The translations under genes were made by a program, and so were the position numbers. DNA of 19,963 nucleotides from Suillus spraguei (lineage: Eukaryota; Basidiomycota; Agaricomycetes; Boletales; Suillaceae): NCBI GenBank assembly GCA_016800925.1, contig JABCPU010000967.1, positions 1 to 19,963 of the forward strand. Reading direction: 5' to 3'. The notes under the pieces were generated by a model that was not told the DNA's origin, made no database searches, and saw only the letters and a list, made by a program, of their open reading frames with translations. Positions 1-9,063 of this stretch are shown here, one piece after another. Positions within the stretch are counted from its first letter, which is position 1, and each line of letters opens with the position of its first letter.

Positions 1-192
1 CCCATACTGCACAAGAAACCTGGAGATCATGGGTACTACCCAGAGTTGTGAAAGTTAGAAGCAGCTTACAACCAAGCGGCTGCTGCAGAAGAACAACAGC
101 GCATACTCAACACAACCAAGGCAGAAGAATGGCTCGCAGACATCTCACTTGACTCTGCATTGTTCGAAGGCGGTAACCGCGGAGATGATTGA
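1..192 (+). pseudogene. C-terminal fragment of an unrecognised protein, interrupted by a stop
   Basis: Frame +1 reads open from the left edge to a TGA at 190-192, apart from one in-frame TGA at 49-51. The translation is protein-like: it begins PILHKKPGDHGYY and, after the stop, continues KLEAAYNQAAAAEEQQR and ends in an acidic, Gly-rich tail (GGNRGDD). The alanine/glutamate/glutamine-rich middle could form a helix or coiled coil. No family was recognised and the 5' part lies outside the window. It lies upstream of the decayed KDZ/Ulp1 material on the same strand, so it is most likely another transposon-derived remnant. It could also be the true C-terminus of a gene ending at the first TGA. 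Confidence 0.4.
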
Positions 193-930
193 TTCAGTGA
201 ATCAAATGCATAAAATGGGGTAATGTTACAAGAACACCTTCTTGTGTCCCTACTATCATTTTTCCTCCTATGCATTGCATCTACTCTCGTCCCAACGAGG
301 CCTCCATCCTCGTCCTCCGCTACCTCGTCTGGCTTGCCATCATCACTCCTTACCTTGCCTATGCTTGCCTCCTCCATCATCGCTAAAACATGCCACTCTT
401 CTGGTACTCCTCGCGCCTCAGACACCTCTGTTGCGTTCGATGCCTTCCTCTGCACTTCAACACGTGCTACCCTCTGGTTCACACAAACAACTCTTTGGCT
501 CAAGGACTATGTCTGGTGTTGTATTTCCTTTTATCTTTTCCTTTGCATTTACCTATGACTCCCTTTCACACATGCATGCATTCATTGGTTCATACGCCTC
601 TGACTCATCTGTGAGCATGTGTCTTCCTATTGGCTATCTGAATTCATATTTAATCTAGCGATACTTACGTATTCGCACTCTGCTTCAATCTTACATATAA
701 ATATGTGCAGATAGCCTTTGTACTTCTTTAACTTGAATTTACTTGATCTTCAACCCTGAACTTCTTTGATAAGCTTTTGATAAGCTTATTGTCACTATTC
801 AAACTTCGTAGAAGCTCATCGCTTCTACATCTTTGATCGTCGTCAAGAACCTTGTCTCTGTGACATAGGTCATGAGACAGCGCATAGCACCCACCTCCGA
901 CCAACACAACTAGTGCACTCTGCGCTAGGA
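193..930. other. Gene-free stretch, pyrimidine-rich, no convincing feature
   Basis: This stretch is rich in CT/CCT runs on the plus strand (around 240-480), which creates long but low-complexity open frames in several phases. None shows family similarity or splice structure. From about 683 the sequence turns AT-rich, with a TATA-like catataaatat near 694 and a short direct repeat around two nearby AAGCTT sites (772-788). This could be old promoter or UTR sequence for the relic gene that follows, but nothing decides it. Confidence 0.4.
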
Positions 931-2106
931 GACTGATATGCACAGGCCGCCACTCTTGATAGAGCACCTGTTGCAGACACCACTCAAGTTCATTAGCGCC
1001 TGGCTAGGTTGCTAACAGATACCTCCAATACAGCACTTCAATCCACCAGGTGAATGCTTGAGAAAGGAACTGCCTTGCAAGACACTCTTGAGGCTCTTGA
1101 GAGAGGTCACGATTGTCTTATGGCCAAAGTCGAAGTTTTATATGCATCCCTCAATATTCATGACCAATTCCCTGAACTAGAAGGCATCAATTTGGACTTT
1201 GTTCGGCTTTTTCTGATGGTGTGTGACTTGAAAATGAACATCCACAAACGGGCAATTGCAAGCTTTTTTGAGTGGGATAAACTTGACTGTGCAGTTGGCG
1301 GTGCTCAGCAGGCATTAGGTAAATCATTCATACCTGTGATTTGCTATCAACTGATAGTCATTTAGGCACAAAACTACATCAAAAAACCTGCAAAGCTATT
1401 GCGAAATACCAACCCACTCTGTTGACAGCACTCAGGAAGTTTAATGCTTACTGTGAGTGCTTAGAAGTGTTATATGACCCTTCTTGGAGGATTCCTTTAC
1501 CTAATCCTCTCCTGACAAAGCTTGCAGAGCTGCATAGTGATCCCAGTCTAATGAAAGACATGTGGATTATGCCATCAACAGGACAAGTTCCTTGGTGGTT
1601 GGAAGATGCTGATGTCAGAGACAGCATCCGTGCACTTCTGAAATGAGAGTGCTGCCGAGAAGAACAGAAGCAACTCAGTATCAAGGCTGACAATCTTTGT
1701 GTTTCTTTGGGGAAGAACTTGCTGCACTTGAGCTTGCACTCCACACACCAGGATGTAGGTTCCTTATTTTTGTATGAATTGTTTTTAATGTATAGACAGG
1801 TGAACTTATATCTGTCTTGCTGAGGCAGCGCCGCAATGAATTTCTCAGACTTCAAACCCGCTGGGTGAACCCATTAGCCTCTTTGCTTTGCTTCATGTCC
1901 CGTGCAAGGATGCGCTGGAGATTGCCATCACCCTTTCAGGTGGTGTCCAATCATCAAATGTGCACTGGCTCAGCACTACATTACTGGAAGTACCTGATCC
2001 TGAGGAAGAACTCAGTGATGTTGAGTTTGCTGAGCCTCTTGACCTGCCAGTAGCTGAATTTGAACATGCTGCTCTTGCTGATGTTATAAAGGATGATTTG
2101 GGTTGA
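931..2106 (+). pseudogene. Decayed helical region of a KDZ/Ulp1-type transposon protein
   Basis: This is a broken reading frame that matches, from memory of the family, the helical region lying after the core in fungal KDZ-type proteins that carry a Ulp1 tail. Legible parts include LEGINLDFVRLFLMVCDLK, GTKLHQKTCKAIAKYQPTLL, LRKFNAYCECLEVLYDP, SLMKDMWIMPSTGQVPWWL and LLRQRRNEFLRLQTRWVNPL. Two short introns restore the frame: 1319-1365 (GTAAAT...TTTAG, 47 bp) and 1755-1795 (GTAGGT...TATAG, 41 bp). Lesions are in-frame stops at 994-996 (TAG), 1051-1053 (TGA) and 1644-1646 (TGA), with family-like sequence (REEQKQLSIKADNLC) continuing past the last, and a frameshift near 1886-1900 between LASLLCF and the KDALEIAITLSGG frame. 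It ends at 2106 in an acidic tail. It is probably one gene with the Ulp1 relic downstream. Confidence 0.75.
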
Positions 2107-2317
2107 GAGGAGGTTTGAGACTTCGATTCAATGGATCATGTCAATGATGCTCATGCTGTCATCTTGTGGGAGGCTCCAAAGGTGCACCAGTCCTTTAGGA
2201 ATCATTTGAATATTAACTAGGTTTTAGTCTGTGCTGATAGATGACTCCTATGTTCCATGTAAGAAGGAGTATATCATCATTCTAGGGACAGTTACCGGAA
2301 GAGAACTACCTTCATGA

Positions 2318-3050
2318 GATGGATACCCTCATCAAATTTTCAAGCCAAAGGACATTGCCTTGCTTACCTCACCCACAGCATTCCTTAATGATACTTGTAT
2401 CAATGGGTGTGCCGTTTTGCTATTTTCTGAACTGAAAAGTGTTGCCACTAGTTGTTGTGCTTTGTTAACAACCCACGACCTCCCTTGCATTTGATATAAT
2501 GCATCAGATGATGTTCTCTGGCATAATGTATCATACACATGTTACTGGGAAAAAGATGTCTGGATTCTTCCTATCCATTGTCCCTCCAATATTGGCCATT
2601 GGGTGCTGTGCATTATTCGCTTCTCCAGCAAAGAATTGCACCTCTTTGATAGTCTGGCTGAGAAAAAACCTTGGAAAAACAATGTTAAGGTAAGTTTACT
2701 TGTGTCAAGGATTTCGCATGAGGCTTATGTACTCAAAGGATGTCATGAAGCTGATTGCTTGTCTCCTTGCTATTGCACACCAATGGCATCATCACATCAC
2801 AACTGAACTTGATGGATGGACAGCACAACCATTGAAAGTTAGTAACACTTTGAGTCTTTGGGTACATGCATCTCAACTTTCTTCTGAGATCACACCTGTC
2901 CAGACCAATGGTTATGACTGTGGAGTATGGGTATTGGCAGCAATTGCTGCTGTCTTACAGGGACATCATGTAACAGGACTCTGCAAGGATGATATGCACC
3001 ACCTGTAGCATTATCTACGAGCTCTCATTCTTTCTGTACCATGCCTCTAG
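2318..3050 (+). pseudogene. Ulp1/SENP-type (C48) cysteine peptidase domain, decayed
   Basis: Translation gives a Ulp1-family peptidase of the kind found at the C-terminus of fungal transposon proteins. Visible motifs in order are LNDTCINGCAVLLFSELKS, YWEKDVWILPIHCPSNIGHW (catalytic His in GHW), LHLFDSLAEKKPW (catalytic Asp) and QTNGYDCGVWVLA (oxyanion Gln and catalytic Cys), so the catalytic set is preserved. One 49-bp intron, 2690-2738 (GTAAGT...AAAG), joins the two halves in frame. Damage: TGA at 2492-2494 within LPCI-YNASDD and TAG at 3006-3008 in HHL-HYLRALIL, after which the frame runs to a natural-looking stop at 3048-3050. Ulp1 peptidases cleave SUMO-like conjugates; here it is a dead copy unless stops are read through. 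It sits 212 bp after the helical relic, same strand. Confidence 0.9.
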
Positions 3051-3668
3051 ATCATCAATATCACATAGATATATACTTGTATGAATTCAGTCCACAAATT
3101 ATCAAGTCTTCCTTGCGACAATAGTTGAAAATTTTCCTTGCCTGACTAAGGAGTAGGATCAAGGCTAGGCAGTGCAATATCAGTATCGTCAAAGAGGCTG
3201 CCATCCAGCATCAGGAAAACTCATTCCCACCCAATGCTCTAACTGTTCCCCCAGCACCAGCACCTACACATCCTACACATGATAATAGTGTCATGGGAGG
3301 TGATGTGTCATCCACTTAGGCTTGTCACACATCACCATGTCTCCATGATCCCAACCCTCCCCATCCTGCAGCTCTACAGGATATGTTTTACAATCCTATG
3401 GAGGCACAACCCAGCAGATGGTTGCTGCAGCACTCAAATTTTGAACAGATGGATGACGCATTGTTCACGGCACTGCTCATGGAGACACAGGGACATTTTA
3501 TGTCTTCTGATGCCGGCCCAAGTTTCACCAACCAGGCTTCCTCCTTGCGTGCACCCTCTCATGAGCCTGCAGTGCCTCAGAGTGCTGAAGGATGCTCTCA
3601 TCAGATCGGACCTATGACTGCCAATGTCATCCCACCAACACCACTGAAGGATAGAGCCCCTTCAGTGA
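3051..3668 (+). other. Possible proline-rich coding relic, no family recognised
   Basis: After the Ulp1 stop the sequence contains a long open frame (about 3383-3668, running on into the minisatellite) whose translation is Pro/Ser/Gln-rich (for example MFYNPMEAQPSRWLLQ and DALFTALLMETQGHFMSSD). Just upstream, in the same frame, is PPAPAPTHPTHDN followed by a stop. It looks like disordered protein sequence rather than random DNA, but no domain, start or intron could be fixed. It may be a further segment of the relic element, or a fragment of an unrelated gene cut by the repeats that begin at 3669. Confidence 0.25.
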
Positions 3669-4247
3669 CAAACTCCGTACTATACGGGTCACCCGACCCA
3701 CATAATATCCCGTCAAAGATGGGCCAGCGGATGGTGGGCCGAGGTTATGTATATCCTCGATGTTGACGGATGGGCCGGGGGGAATATTATTTCCGATGGA
3801 GACGGGTGGGCCGGGAGACTTATATTTTCGGGAGAGACGGGTGGGCCAAGGGAAACATGATTTCTAATGTTGACGGATGGGCCAGGGGGATATAATCCCC
3901 GACAGAGATGGGTGGGCTCATCTGGGTAGTATGTAGAGTAGGATATTATAGACAGCTGGGCTGAAGAGAGATGCAAGGCAAATATTATTGCATAGACGGG
4001 TGGGCCGAGGTAAGAGAATATTACATATACGGGTGGGCCGAGGTGAGAGAATATTACATATACGGGTGGGCCAAGGTGAGAGAATATTACATATACGGGT
4101 GGGCCGACGTGGGGTGTATTACATAGACGGGTGGGCCGAGGGTGCAGTAAAATATTTATTGCATAGACGGGTGGGCCGATGTGGGGGAATTTTACATAGA
4201 CAGGTGGGCCGAGGTAAAATATATTACATATACGGGTGGGCCTAGAT
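3669..4247. repeat. 33-bp minisatellite with ACGGGTGGGCC core
   Basis: The core ACGGGTGGGCC recurs with near-constant spacing. In the right half cores start at 3996, 4029, 4062, 4095, 4127, 4167, 4200 and 4232 (steps of 33, 33, 33, 32, 40, 33, 32). The left half (3750-3920) is the same repeat more diverged, with steps of about 33-36. The AT-rich spacer (gagagaatattacatat) is well conserved between 3990 and 4130. Because 33 is a multiple of three, one frame stays open over the array as an 11-residue repeat; I treat that as a by-product of the period, not a gene. No CCGG-type array motif is shared with the satellite that starts at 4410. Confidence 0.92.
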
Positions 4248-5174
4248 ATGTATCATAAAGACGTACAGCTGATGTAGCCACCAGAGAATCAAACACATAG
4301 GATACATGCACCCTATGAGTGCATATACCTACCATCAACCACCAAAATCTAAACCCTGAAGCACAAAAACCTGAATTCATCATGTCTGACATTCATCGAT
4401 AATTGAGGTGCCGGGTGCCGGGTGCCGGGTACCAAGTCCCGAATCCAGGAACTTGAAACTGGAGATGCAAACTAGAGATTTCCTGAATTCCAGATACCCG
4501 GACACCCGAAACACAACACACAAGGTGAAAGATGTAAAGTCCATGTGTGGAGTCATCTAGTGCTGAGTGCCGGGTGCAGGTGCAGAGTACTGAAACTAGA
4601 AACTAGAAACTCGAGATTCGAGACAAAACAGACATCTACCAAAAATGTGTGGATCAAAGTTTTGTTGTTGCCTGACATGTGTCTGAGTCCCGAGGACCGA
4701 ACCCCGAAATTGTAGACTACCAGATTTTGGGATTTGGGGTTCGGCACTCGAGATTCAAGATTTGAGATGAAAAAGATATCTACCAAAAATGTGTGGATCA
4801 AAGTCATTTTATTGCCTCACATTGTTTTCGGTCTCAAGTGCAAAAGCCAGAGTACCGAACTGCGAACCCCTAAATAGTAGACTACCAGATTTTGGAGTTT
4901 GGAGTTCGGCACTTAGAATGTGTGGATCAATAGGTGTCTATTGCCTCACATTGTTCTGAGTCCCGAGTTGCGAGTGCTGGGTGCCGGGGTTCAGGGATCA
5001 GCACTGACAATATGTTGCTCAAGATCTTTCACATTATGAGTACCAAGTCCCGAGTGCCGAGTGCCGGGTGCCGGGTGCCGGAGCTCGGAAGTCCTGAGTC
5101 CCGAGTGCCGGGTGCCGGAGTTCGGGGTTCGGCACATACAATATGTGGATCGAGGACTTTCACATTGTTTTGAC

Positions 5175-5668
5175 TGCCGAACCCCGAGCTCCGGCACCCG
5201 GGAGTTAGCACAATGTGAGGCAATACCATAATATTGATTTACACATGTTGAGTGCTGAACCCCGAGCTCCGGCACCCGGGAGCGAGCACAATGTGAGGCA
5301 ATACCATGATATTGATTTACACAAGTTGAGTGCTGAACCCCGAGCTCCGGCACCCGGGAGCTAGCACAATGTGAGGCAATACCATAATATTGATTTACAC
5401 ATCTTGAGTGCCGAACCCCGAGCTCCGGCACCCGGGAGCTAGCACAATGTGAGGCAATACCATAATATTGATTTACACATCTTGAGTGCCGAACCCCGAG
5501 CTCCGGCACCCGGGAGTTAGCACAATGTGAGGCAATACCATAATATTGATTTACACATGTGGAGTGCCGAACCCCGAGCTCCGGCACCCAGGAGCTAGCA
5601 CAATGTGAGGCAATACCATGATATTGATTTACACAAGTTGAGTGCCGAACCCCGAGCTCCGGCACCCG
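5175..5668 (-). repeat. Six exact-period 78-bp tandem units within array B
   Basis: The marker aatgtgaggcaataccat starts at 5212, 5290, 5368, 5446, 5524 and 5602, giving an interval of exactly 78 bp every time. Units differ only by a few substitutions (for example agttagc/agctagc and cataatatt/catgatatt), so this block is much more homogeneous than the rest of the array and probably expanded recently. Each unit contains gccgaaccccgagctccgg, a SacI-like GAGCTC inside two CGG half-sites, then caccCGGg and the AT-rich linker. The orientation is opposite to most of array B. 78 is a multiple of three, which keeps a 231-codon frame open on the minus strand. Confidence 0.95.
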
Positions 5669-5732
5669 GCACTCGGTGTTCGGCACTCAACTTGTGTAAA
5701 TAAATATCATGGTGTTGCCTCACATTGTGCTC
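5597..5732. repeat. Inverted junction (long hairpin) inside array B
   Basis: The last minus-oriented unit is followed directly by plus-oriented units. The left arm, about 5597-5649 (from agcacaatgtgaggcaat to gttgagtgccgaac), pairs with the right arm, about 5679-5732 (from gttcggcactcaac to tgcctcacattgtgct), with only a few mismatches across roughly 53 bp. The centre of about 29 bp (cccgagctccggcacccgg and cactcggt) is itself partly palindromic. Outside these arms the symmetry continues less perfectly, because the flanking units are also in opposite orientation. Such a structure could extrude a cruciform, and is a likely point of assembly error. Confidence 0.88.
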
Positions 5733-6583
5733 ACTCCCGGGTGCCAGAGCTCGGGGTTCGGCACTCAACTTGTGTAAATCAATATCATGGTATTGCCTCA
5801 CATGGTAACCCAGCACTCGGTGATCGTGATTCGGGACTCAACTTTGTATTGCCTCACATTGTTCTAACTCACGGGTGGCGGGGTTCGGGGCTTGGTGTGA
5901 AAATATATGGATCGATATCTGTCTCAGTGTTATGAGTACCACGTCCCGAGTCCCAAGTGCCGGGTGCCGGAGTTCGGGGTTCGGCATTCAACATGTGTAC
6001 ATCAATATCTTTGTATTGACTCACATTGTTCTCACTCCCGGGTGCTGGGGTTCGGGGTTGGGTGGTTAAATATGTGGATCAATATCTTTCACATGGTTAT
6101 GAGTCCCGAGTCCAGATTCCCAACTGCCGGGTGCCGGAGTTTGGGGTTCGGTACTCCCCACGTGTAAATCAATATCTTGGGATTGCCTCACATGTTTCTC
6201 ACTCCCGGGTGCCGGGGTTCAGGGGTCAGTGATAGAAAATGTGCATCGACATCTTTCACATTGTTATAAGTTCCAAGGCCCGAGTCCCGAGTGCCGGGTG
6301 CCGGAGTTCGGGGTTCGGCACTGAACATGTGTAAATCAATATCTTTGTATTGCCTCATATTGTTCTAACTCCCGAGTGCCGGAGTTCGGGGTTCAGCACA
6401 TCAGATATGTGGATCGATATCTGTCACATGGTGATGAGTCCCAACTCCAGGGTCCTGGGGTCCGGGGTTCGGCACTTCACATATATGGAATGATATGTTT
6501 CACAATGTGACCCGGCACCCGGCACAAGGTAACTCGACAGAGATGTTTCAAATTCTTTAAATTGTGTGTTGTGTTTCAGGTAG

Positions 6584-6648
6584 CCGGATATCCGGAAGTC
6601 GCGAAATATCAATTGTGAATCTCCATTGTCCAGTTCCGGATGTCCGGA
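6584..6648. promoter_or_regulatory. Paired CCGG palindromes at the inner edge of array B
   Basis: 6584-6595 is a perfect 12-bp palindrome, CCGGATATCCGG. 6635-6648 is TCCGGA-TG-TCCGGA, two palindromic hexamers two bases apart. They lie in otherwise AT-rich DNA between the end of the satellite and the stop codon of the zinc-cluster gene. Inverted CGG half-sites are the usual target shape of Zn2Cys6 proteins, and a protein of that general type is encoded next door. That is only suggestive; the sites could also be remnants of the array. Confidence 0.4.
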
Positions 6649-6706
6649 CTTGGCATCCAGCACTGACATTCATTCAAACATTGTATATACATCTATGAAC
6701 CTACAA

Positions 6707-8844
6707 TTATGTAGCCATTTCACCCTCATCAGCAGAGGGTTCAACCTTCACCTCAACATCCATATCATCAGAATCATATTCTGGGACAAGGTTGCCCGGA
6801 TCATCTGGGTCCACAAGTTCGCCGGACGTTTGTGGACCCTCAGGCTGAATCTGGCTCAGCTCAAATATGAGACCCTCAATGATAGATGCAGGCTGGACTT
6901 TCGGAGATGGAGGCTCCATTCCTGCCATATCCAAGTCAATGAGGGGAGCAAGTGCAGATGGGAGTGGTGAGATGGCCAGGGGGACGGATTGATCAAGCAA
7001 AAAGGTTGCATTGACAGGAGAGTCGGGAAGTGGAAATGAAGGGTGCCGGTCCATGACTTTGCGACGAAGGCCCTCATGGAGGCGTTGCAGGGTATCAATC
7101 TTACCATCCTGCTCCGCCACACGAGCCTCAAGAAGAGCAATTCGAGCGGCACCATCCCGAATCGCAATTGCCATGGAATGGAGATCCGGCATGGGAACAT
7201 CGAGTGCCGGACGAGGCACTGGGGCGCTTGAAGACGGAATAGCTAAGTGAAAGATAAGGTCAGATGGTCATAGACAATTGGGGTGACTCACAAGCTGATG
7301 CAGGTGCAGGTGTCTTGGGGGCAGTGATTGTCTTGCTGCGCCCACGGGACTGTGCCTTGGGTGTGGTAACAGCAGGGACAGCTGGAGTGCCGGAGGGGCC
7401 ACGAGATTGACTGCGAGTTCGGGCTTTGGACTGCGAGGCAGCCGGCGCATTGGAGGGTGCTCTGGAAGGTGTCCTGGAGCGAGCCTGCCGGGTGGTTGAC
7501 TTCCCTCGAATACGTTTTGGCGGGGATCCCATGGATGCTGGGACACATTTGATCTTCTTGGTGGCGCAGCGGACGCACGACAAACATGGGGCACGGGTCC
7601 TCCTGTCCAACCGAGTGGCGCAGGGCCACTTCTCCTGGGTGCAATAATGGCAGGGGTTGTTCTGTGGGTTCCATTAGTTGATGGACTCATTGGAATTCAT
7701 TAGAGTACTCACTGGGCCGGGAATGAGAATATCACCTGTATCCATGACTGCAGGTTCCTCAGCCGGAGTGCTGGACATTGCCTGGGGGGTCTCGACAACC
7801 TCCGGACGACTGCCGGAGGTGGCCTGACAATGGGTAAGTACAGGCGGGAGGTCCGGACAAAGAATGATGACTCACCATCACCTTGGGTGGACTGCCGGCA
7901 ATGAGCTGATGATATATAAGCATTTTTCCAAGTGCCGGACAACTAAATATTACTTACTGAAGCAGGACCAAACAATTGCTTCTTTGGGGAACGTGGTGAA
8001 CGAGGGGAATGAGGCGTCCCTACACCAATTGTGGAAGGCCGGGGAACGTTGAGCGCCGGCACTCCACTCGAAATAGGCTACAGAAAATTGAGAGAATGAA
8101 AACAATGAGCTGGACGACATACCTGAACAATTGTGTCTTCATCATCTTCCGACTCCACAAGCACATTCTGCTTGACATGGCGAGTTGCCTTGACCCGCTT
8201 GCGACCCTTCTTGGCCGACTTCGGAGGTGAGGAAGAGTGTCCGGACATCATGGGGGACTTCCTCTTCCTGCTCCCTTCCACCTCCGGCTCTGGGTCAGCA
8301 ACAACCGCCTTACCTTTTCCTTTGTCCCGGAGCTCGGAGGTGGCGTGGGTGGAAGAACCAGCGACATTGCTGGCGATGACGGGTGGGGAGGGAAGGTCCA
8401 CAGTGATTGGGCCAATGGAAGGGTTAGGCATGACAGGGAGATCACCTGAATGGTCACCTAACGCCTCCCAGGCCGAATCTTGCTGCGCCAGGAGTGTTTC
8501 AACACCCGGGGGTCGTCATGACCGATGCTGTGCCAGTTGGGCCACACCCGGGGAGTCATGGACCTGACTCTCATCAACTCCTTGGAGCAGGATGCAATGA
8601 TGCCGGGCATGTAAGGCCCTTTCTCATGCTCCCGGACAATCTCAGCCTACCCAGATCTTAGAAAAACCAAAAGTAAAATTAACACATGAATGGTGCTTAC
8701 CACAAGATTAGTGACTTGTGCTGTCAGAGCAAGGTGGGCTTGGCCAGTGCCGGCAGGCATGAGCCGAGCCCCGGCGATGATGCCCACAATCTGAGCAGTG
8801 GTTGCCTTGAGACTGGCCAAAGAGGTTTCAACTGAAGTAGACAT
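6707..8844 (-). CDS. Zn2Cys6-like cysteine-cluster, coiled-coil nuclear protein, 8 exons
   Basis: Gene model, 5' to 3': exons 8701-8844, 8548-8646, 8123-8482, 7958-8077, 7876-7905, 7713-7823, 7292-7661, 6707-7242. All introns are GT-AG (45-65 bp) and the sum is exactly 1770 nt, 589 aa. Exons 2-3 are the least certain (weak donor GTGTGG). The ATG follows a CT-rich leader; an in-frame ATG at 8914-8916 is possible. Residues about 152-185 are basic (SRKRKSP, KKGRKRVKATRH), a likely nuclear localisation signal. Residues 292-327 hold seven cysteines, C-x2-C-x6-C-x11-C-x2-C-x2-C-x6-C (CHYCTQEKWPC ... CVRCATKKIKC), resembling a Zn2Cys6 binuclear cluster with a long loop. An Arg/Ser/Pro-rich stretch follows, then a heptad-like coiled coil at about 435-475 (ARIALLEARVAEQDGKIDTL) and an acidic C-terminus. 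Likely a DNA-binding dimeric regulator; its target is unknown. No lesions were found. Confidence 0.8.
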
Positions 8845-9063
8845 TTGGATTGACTTGAAAGATGTGAAAAGCTGGAGATAAGTTTGAAATCTGTGATCAC
8901 TTGGATGAAGTTTCAAAAGAAACCAGACAATTGAAGGACAATCTTGATAAGCGTTGATTGTTTGTCTTTGTTTGGTCGTGGTTCAACTTTCGGCCGTTGC
9001 CAGCCATGTGTTGAACTTCGAAGTTATCAGTTATCAATCAGTTTGATCAGTTGATCAGACATC
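8845..9063. promoter_or_regulatory. Divergent promoter region (zinc-cluster gene / acidic repeat gene)
   Basis: These 219 bp separate two start codons that face away from each other (8844 on minus, 9064 on plus), so the region must carry both 5' leaders. Just before the plus-strand ATG is a repetitive stretch, ttatcagttatcaatcag, followed by tttgatcagttgatcagac. Before the minus-strand ATG the transcribed strand is CT-rich (ttcacatctttcaagtcaatcc), as is usual for fungal leaders. No clear TATA box is visible on either side. A CGG half-site occurs in tttcggccg near 8990. Confidence 0.45.

Larger units (their letters stand above)
4410..6535. repeat. Satellite array B (CCGG/CGG-rich, about 7-bp phased motif blocks)
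   Basis: A long tandem array made of two alternating parts. One is a GC-rich block of near-heptamers (gagtccc, gagtgcc, gtgccgg, agttcgg, ggttcgg, cactcaa). The other is an AT-rich linker of the form catgtgtggatcaatatctttcacattgttct, or a variant. Units of 70-100 bp run in mixed orientation: diverged plus-orientation units at 4410-5160, minus-orientation units at 5175-5668, and plus-orientation units again from 5669. An extra module containing gactaccagattttgg appears at 4696-4746 and 4854-4911 and again in array C (17320-17378). The array dies out around 6480-6535. Open frames inside it are repeat artefacts. Confidence 0.93.

Noticed and set aside
66..503. 145-codon minus-strand frame at the left edge and overlapping plus-strand frames to 658
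   Set aside because: Low-complexity translations over pyrimidine-rich DNA, overlapping each other and the relic fragment at 1-192; no splice or family support.
3988..4245. 85-codon frame with an 11-residue repeat (RVGRGERILHI)
   Set aside because: Produced by the 33-bp minisatellite period; no start context or splice sites and no homology recognised.
4991..5686. 231-codon open frame on the minus strand with six near-identical 26-residue repeats
   Set aside because: The 78-bp satellite period is a multiple of three and the unit has no stop in this phase. The frame starts in the junction hairpin and other phases of the same DNA are also open; there is no sign of codon selection.
5175..6480. 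Regularly spaced repeats resembling a CRISPR array
   Set aside because: The whole 78-bp unit is conserved including the 'spacers', the surrounding genes are eukaryotic with introns, and no cas gene is present.
4410..6535. Telomere-like or subtelomeric repeat because of short G-rich tandem motifs
   Set aside because: No TTAGGG-type hexamer runs; the motif is a degenerate heptamer in units of 70-100 bp and in both orientations, so it is an interstitial satellite.
7268..7690. Alternative minus-strand frames (128-140 codons) overlapping the zinc-cluster exon
   Set aside because: They are other phases of exon 7292-7661. Only the phase with the cysteine cluster joins its neighbours through consistent splice sites to give an exact-length frame.
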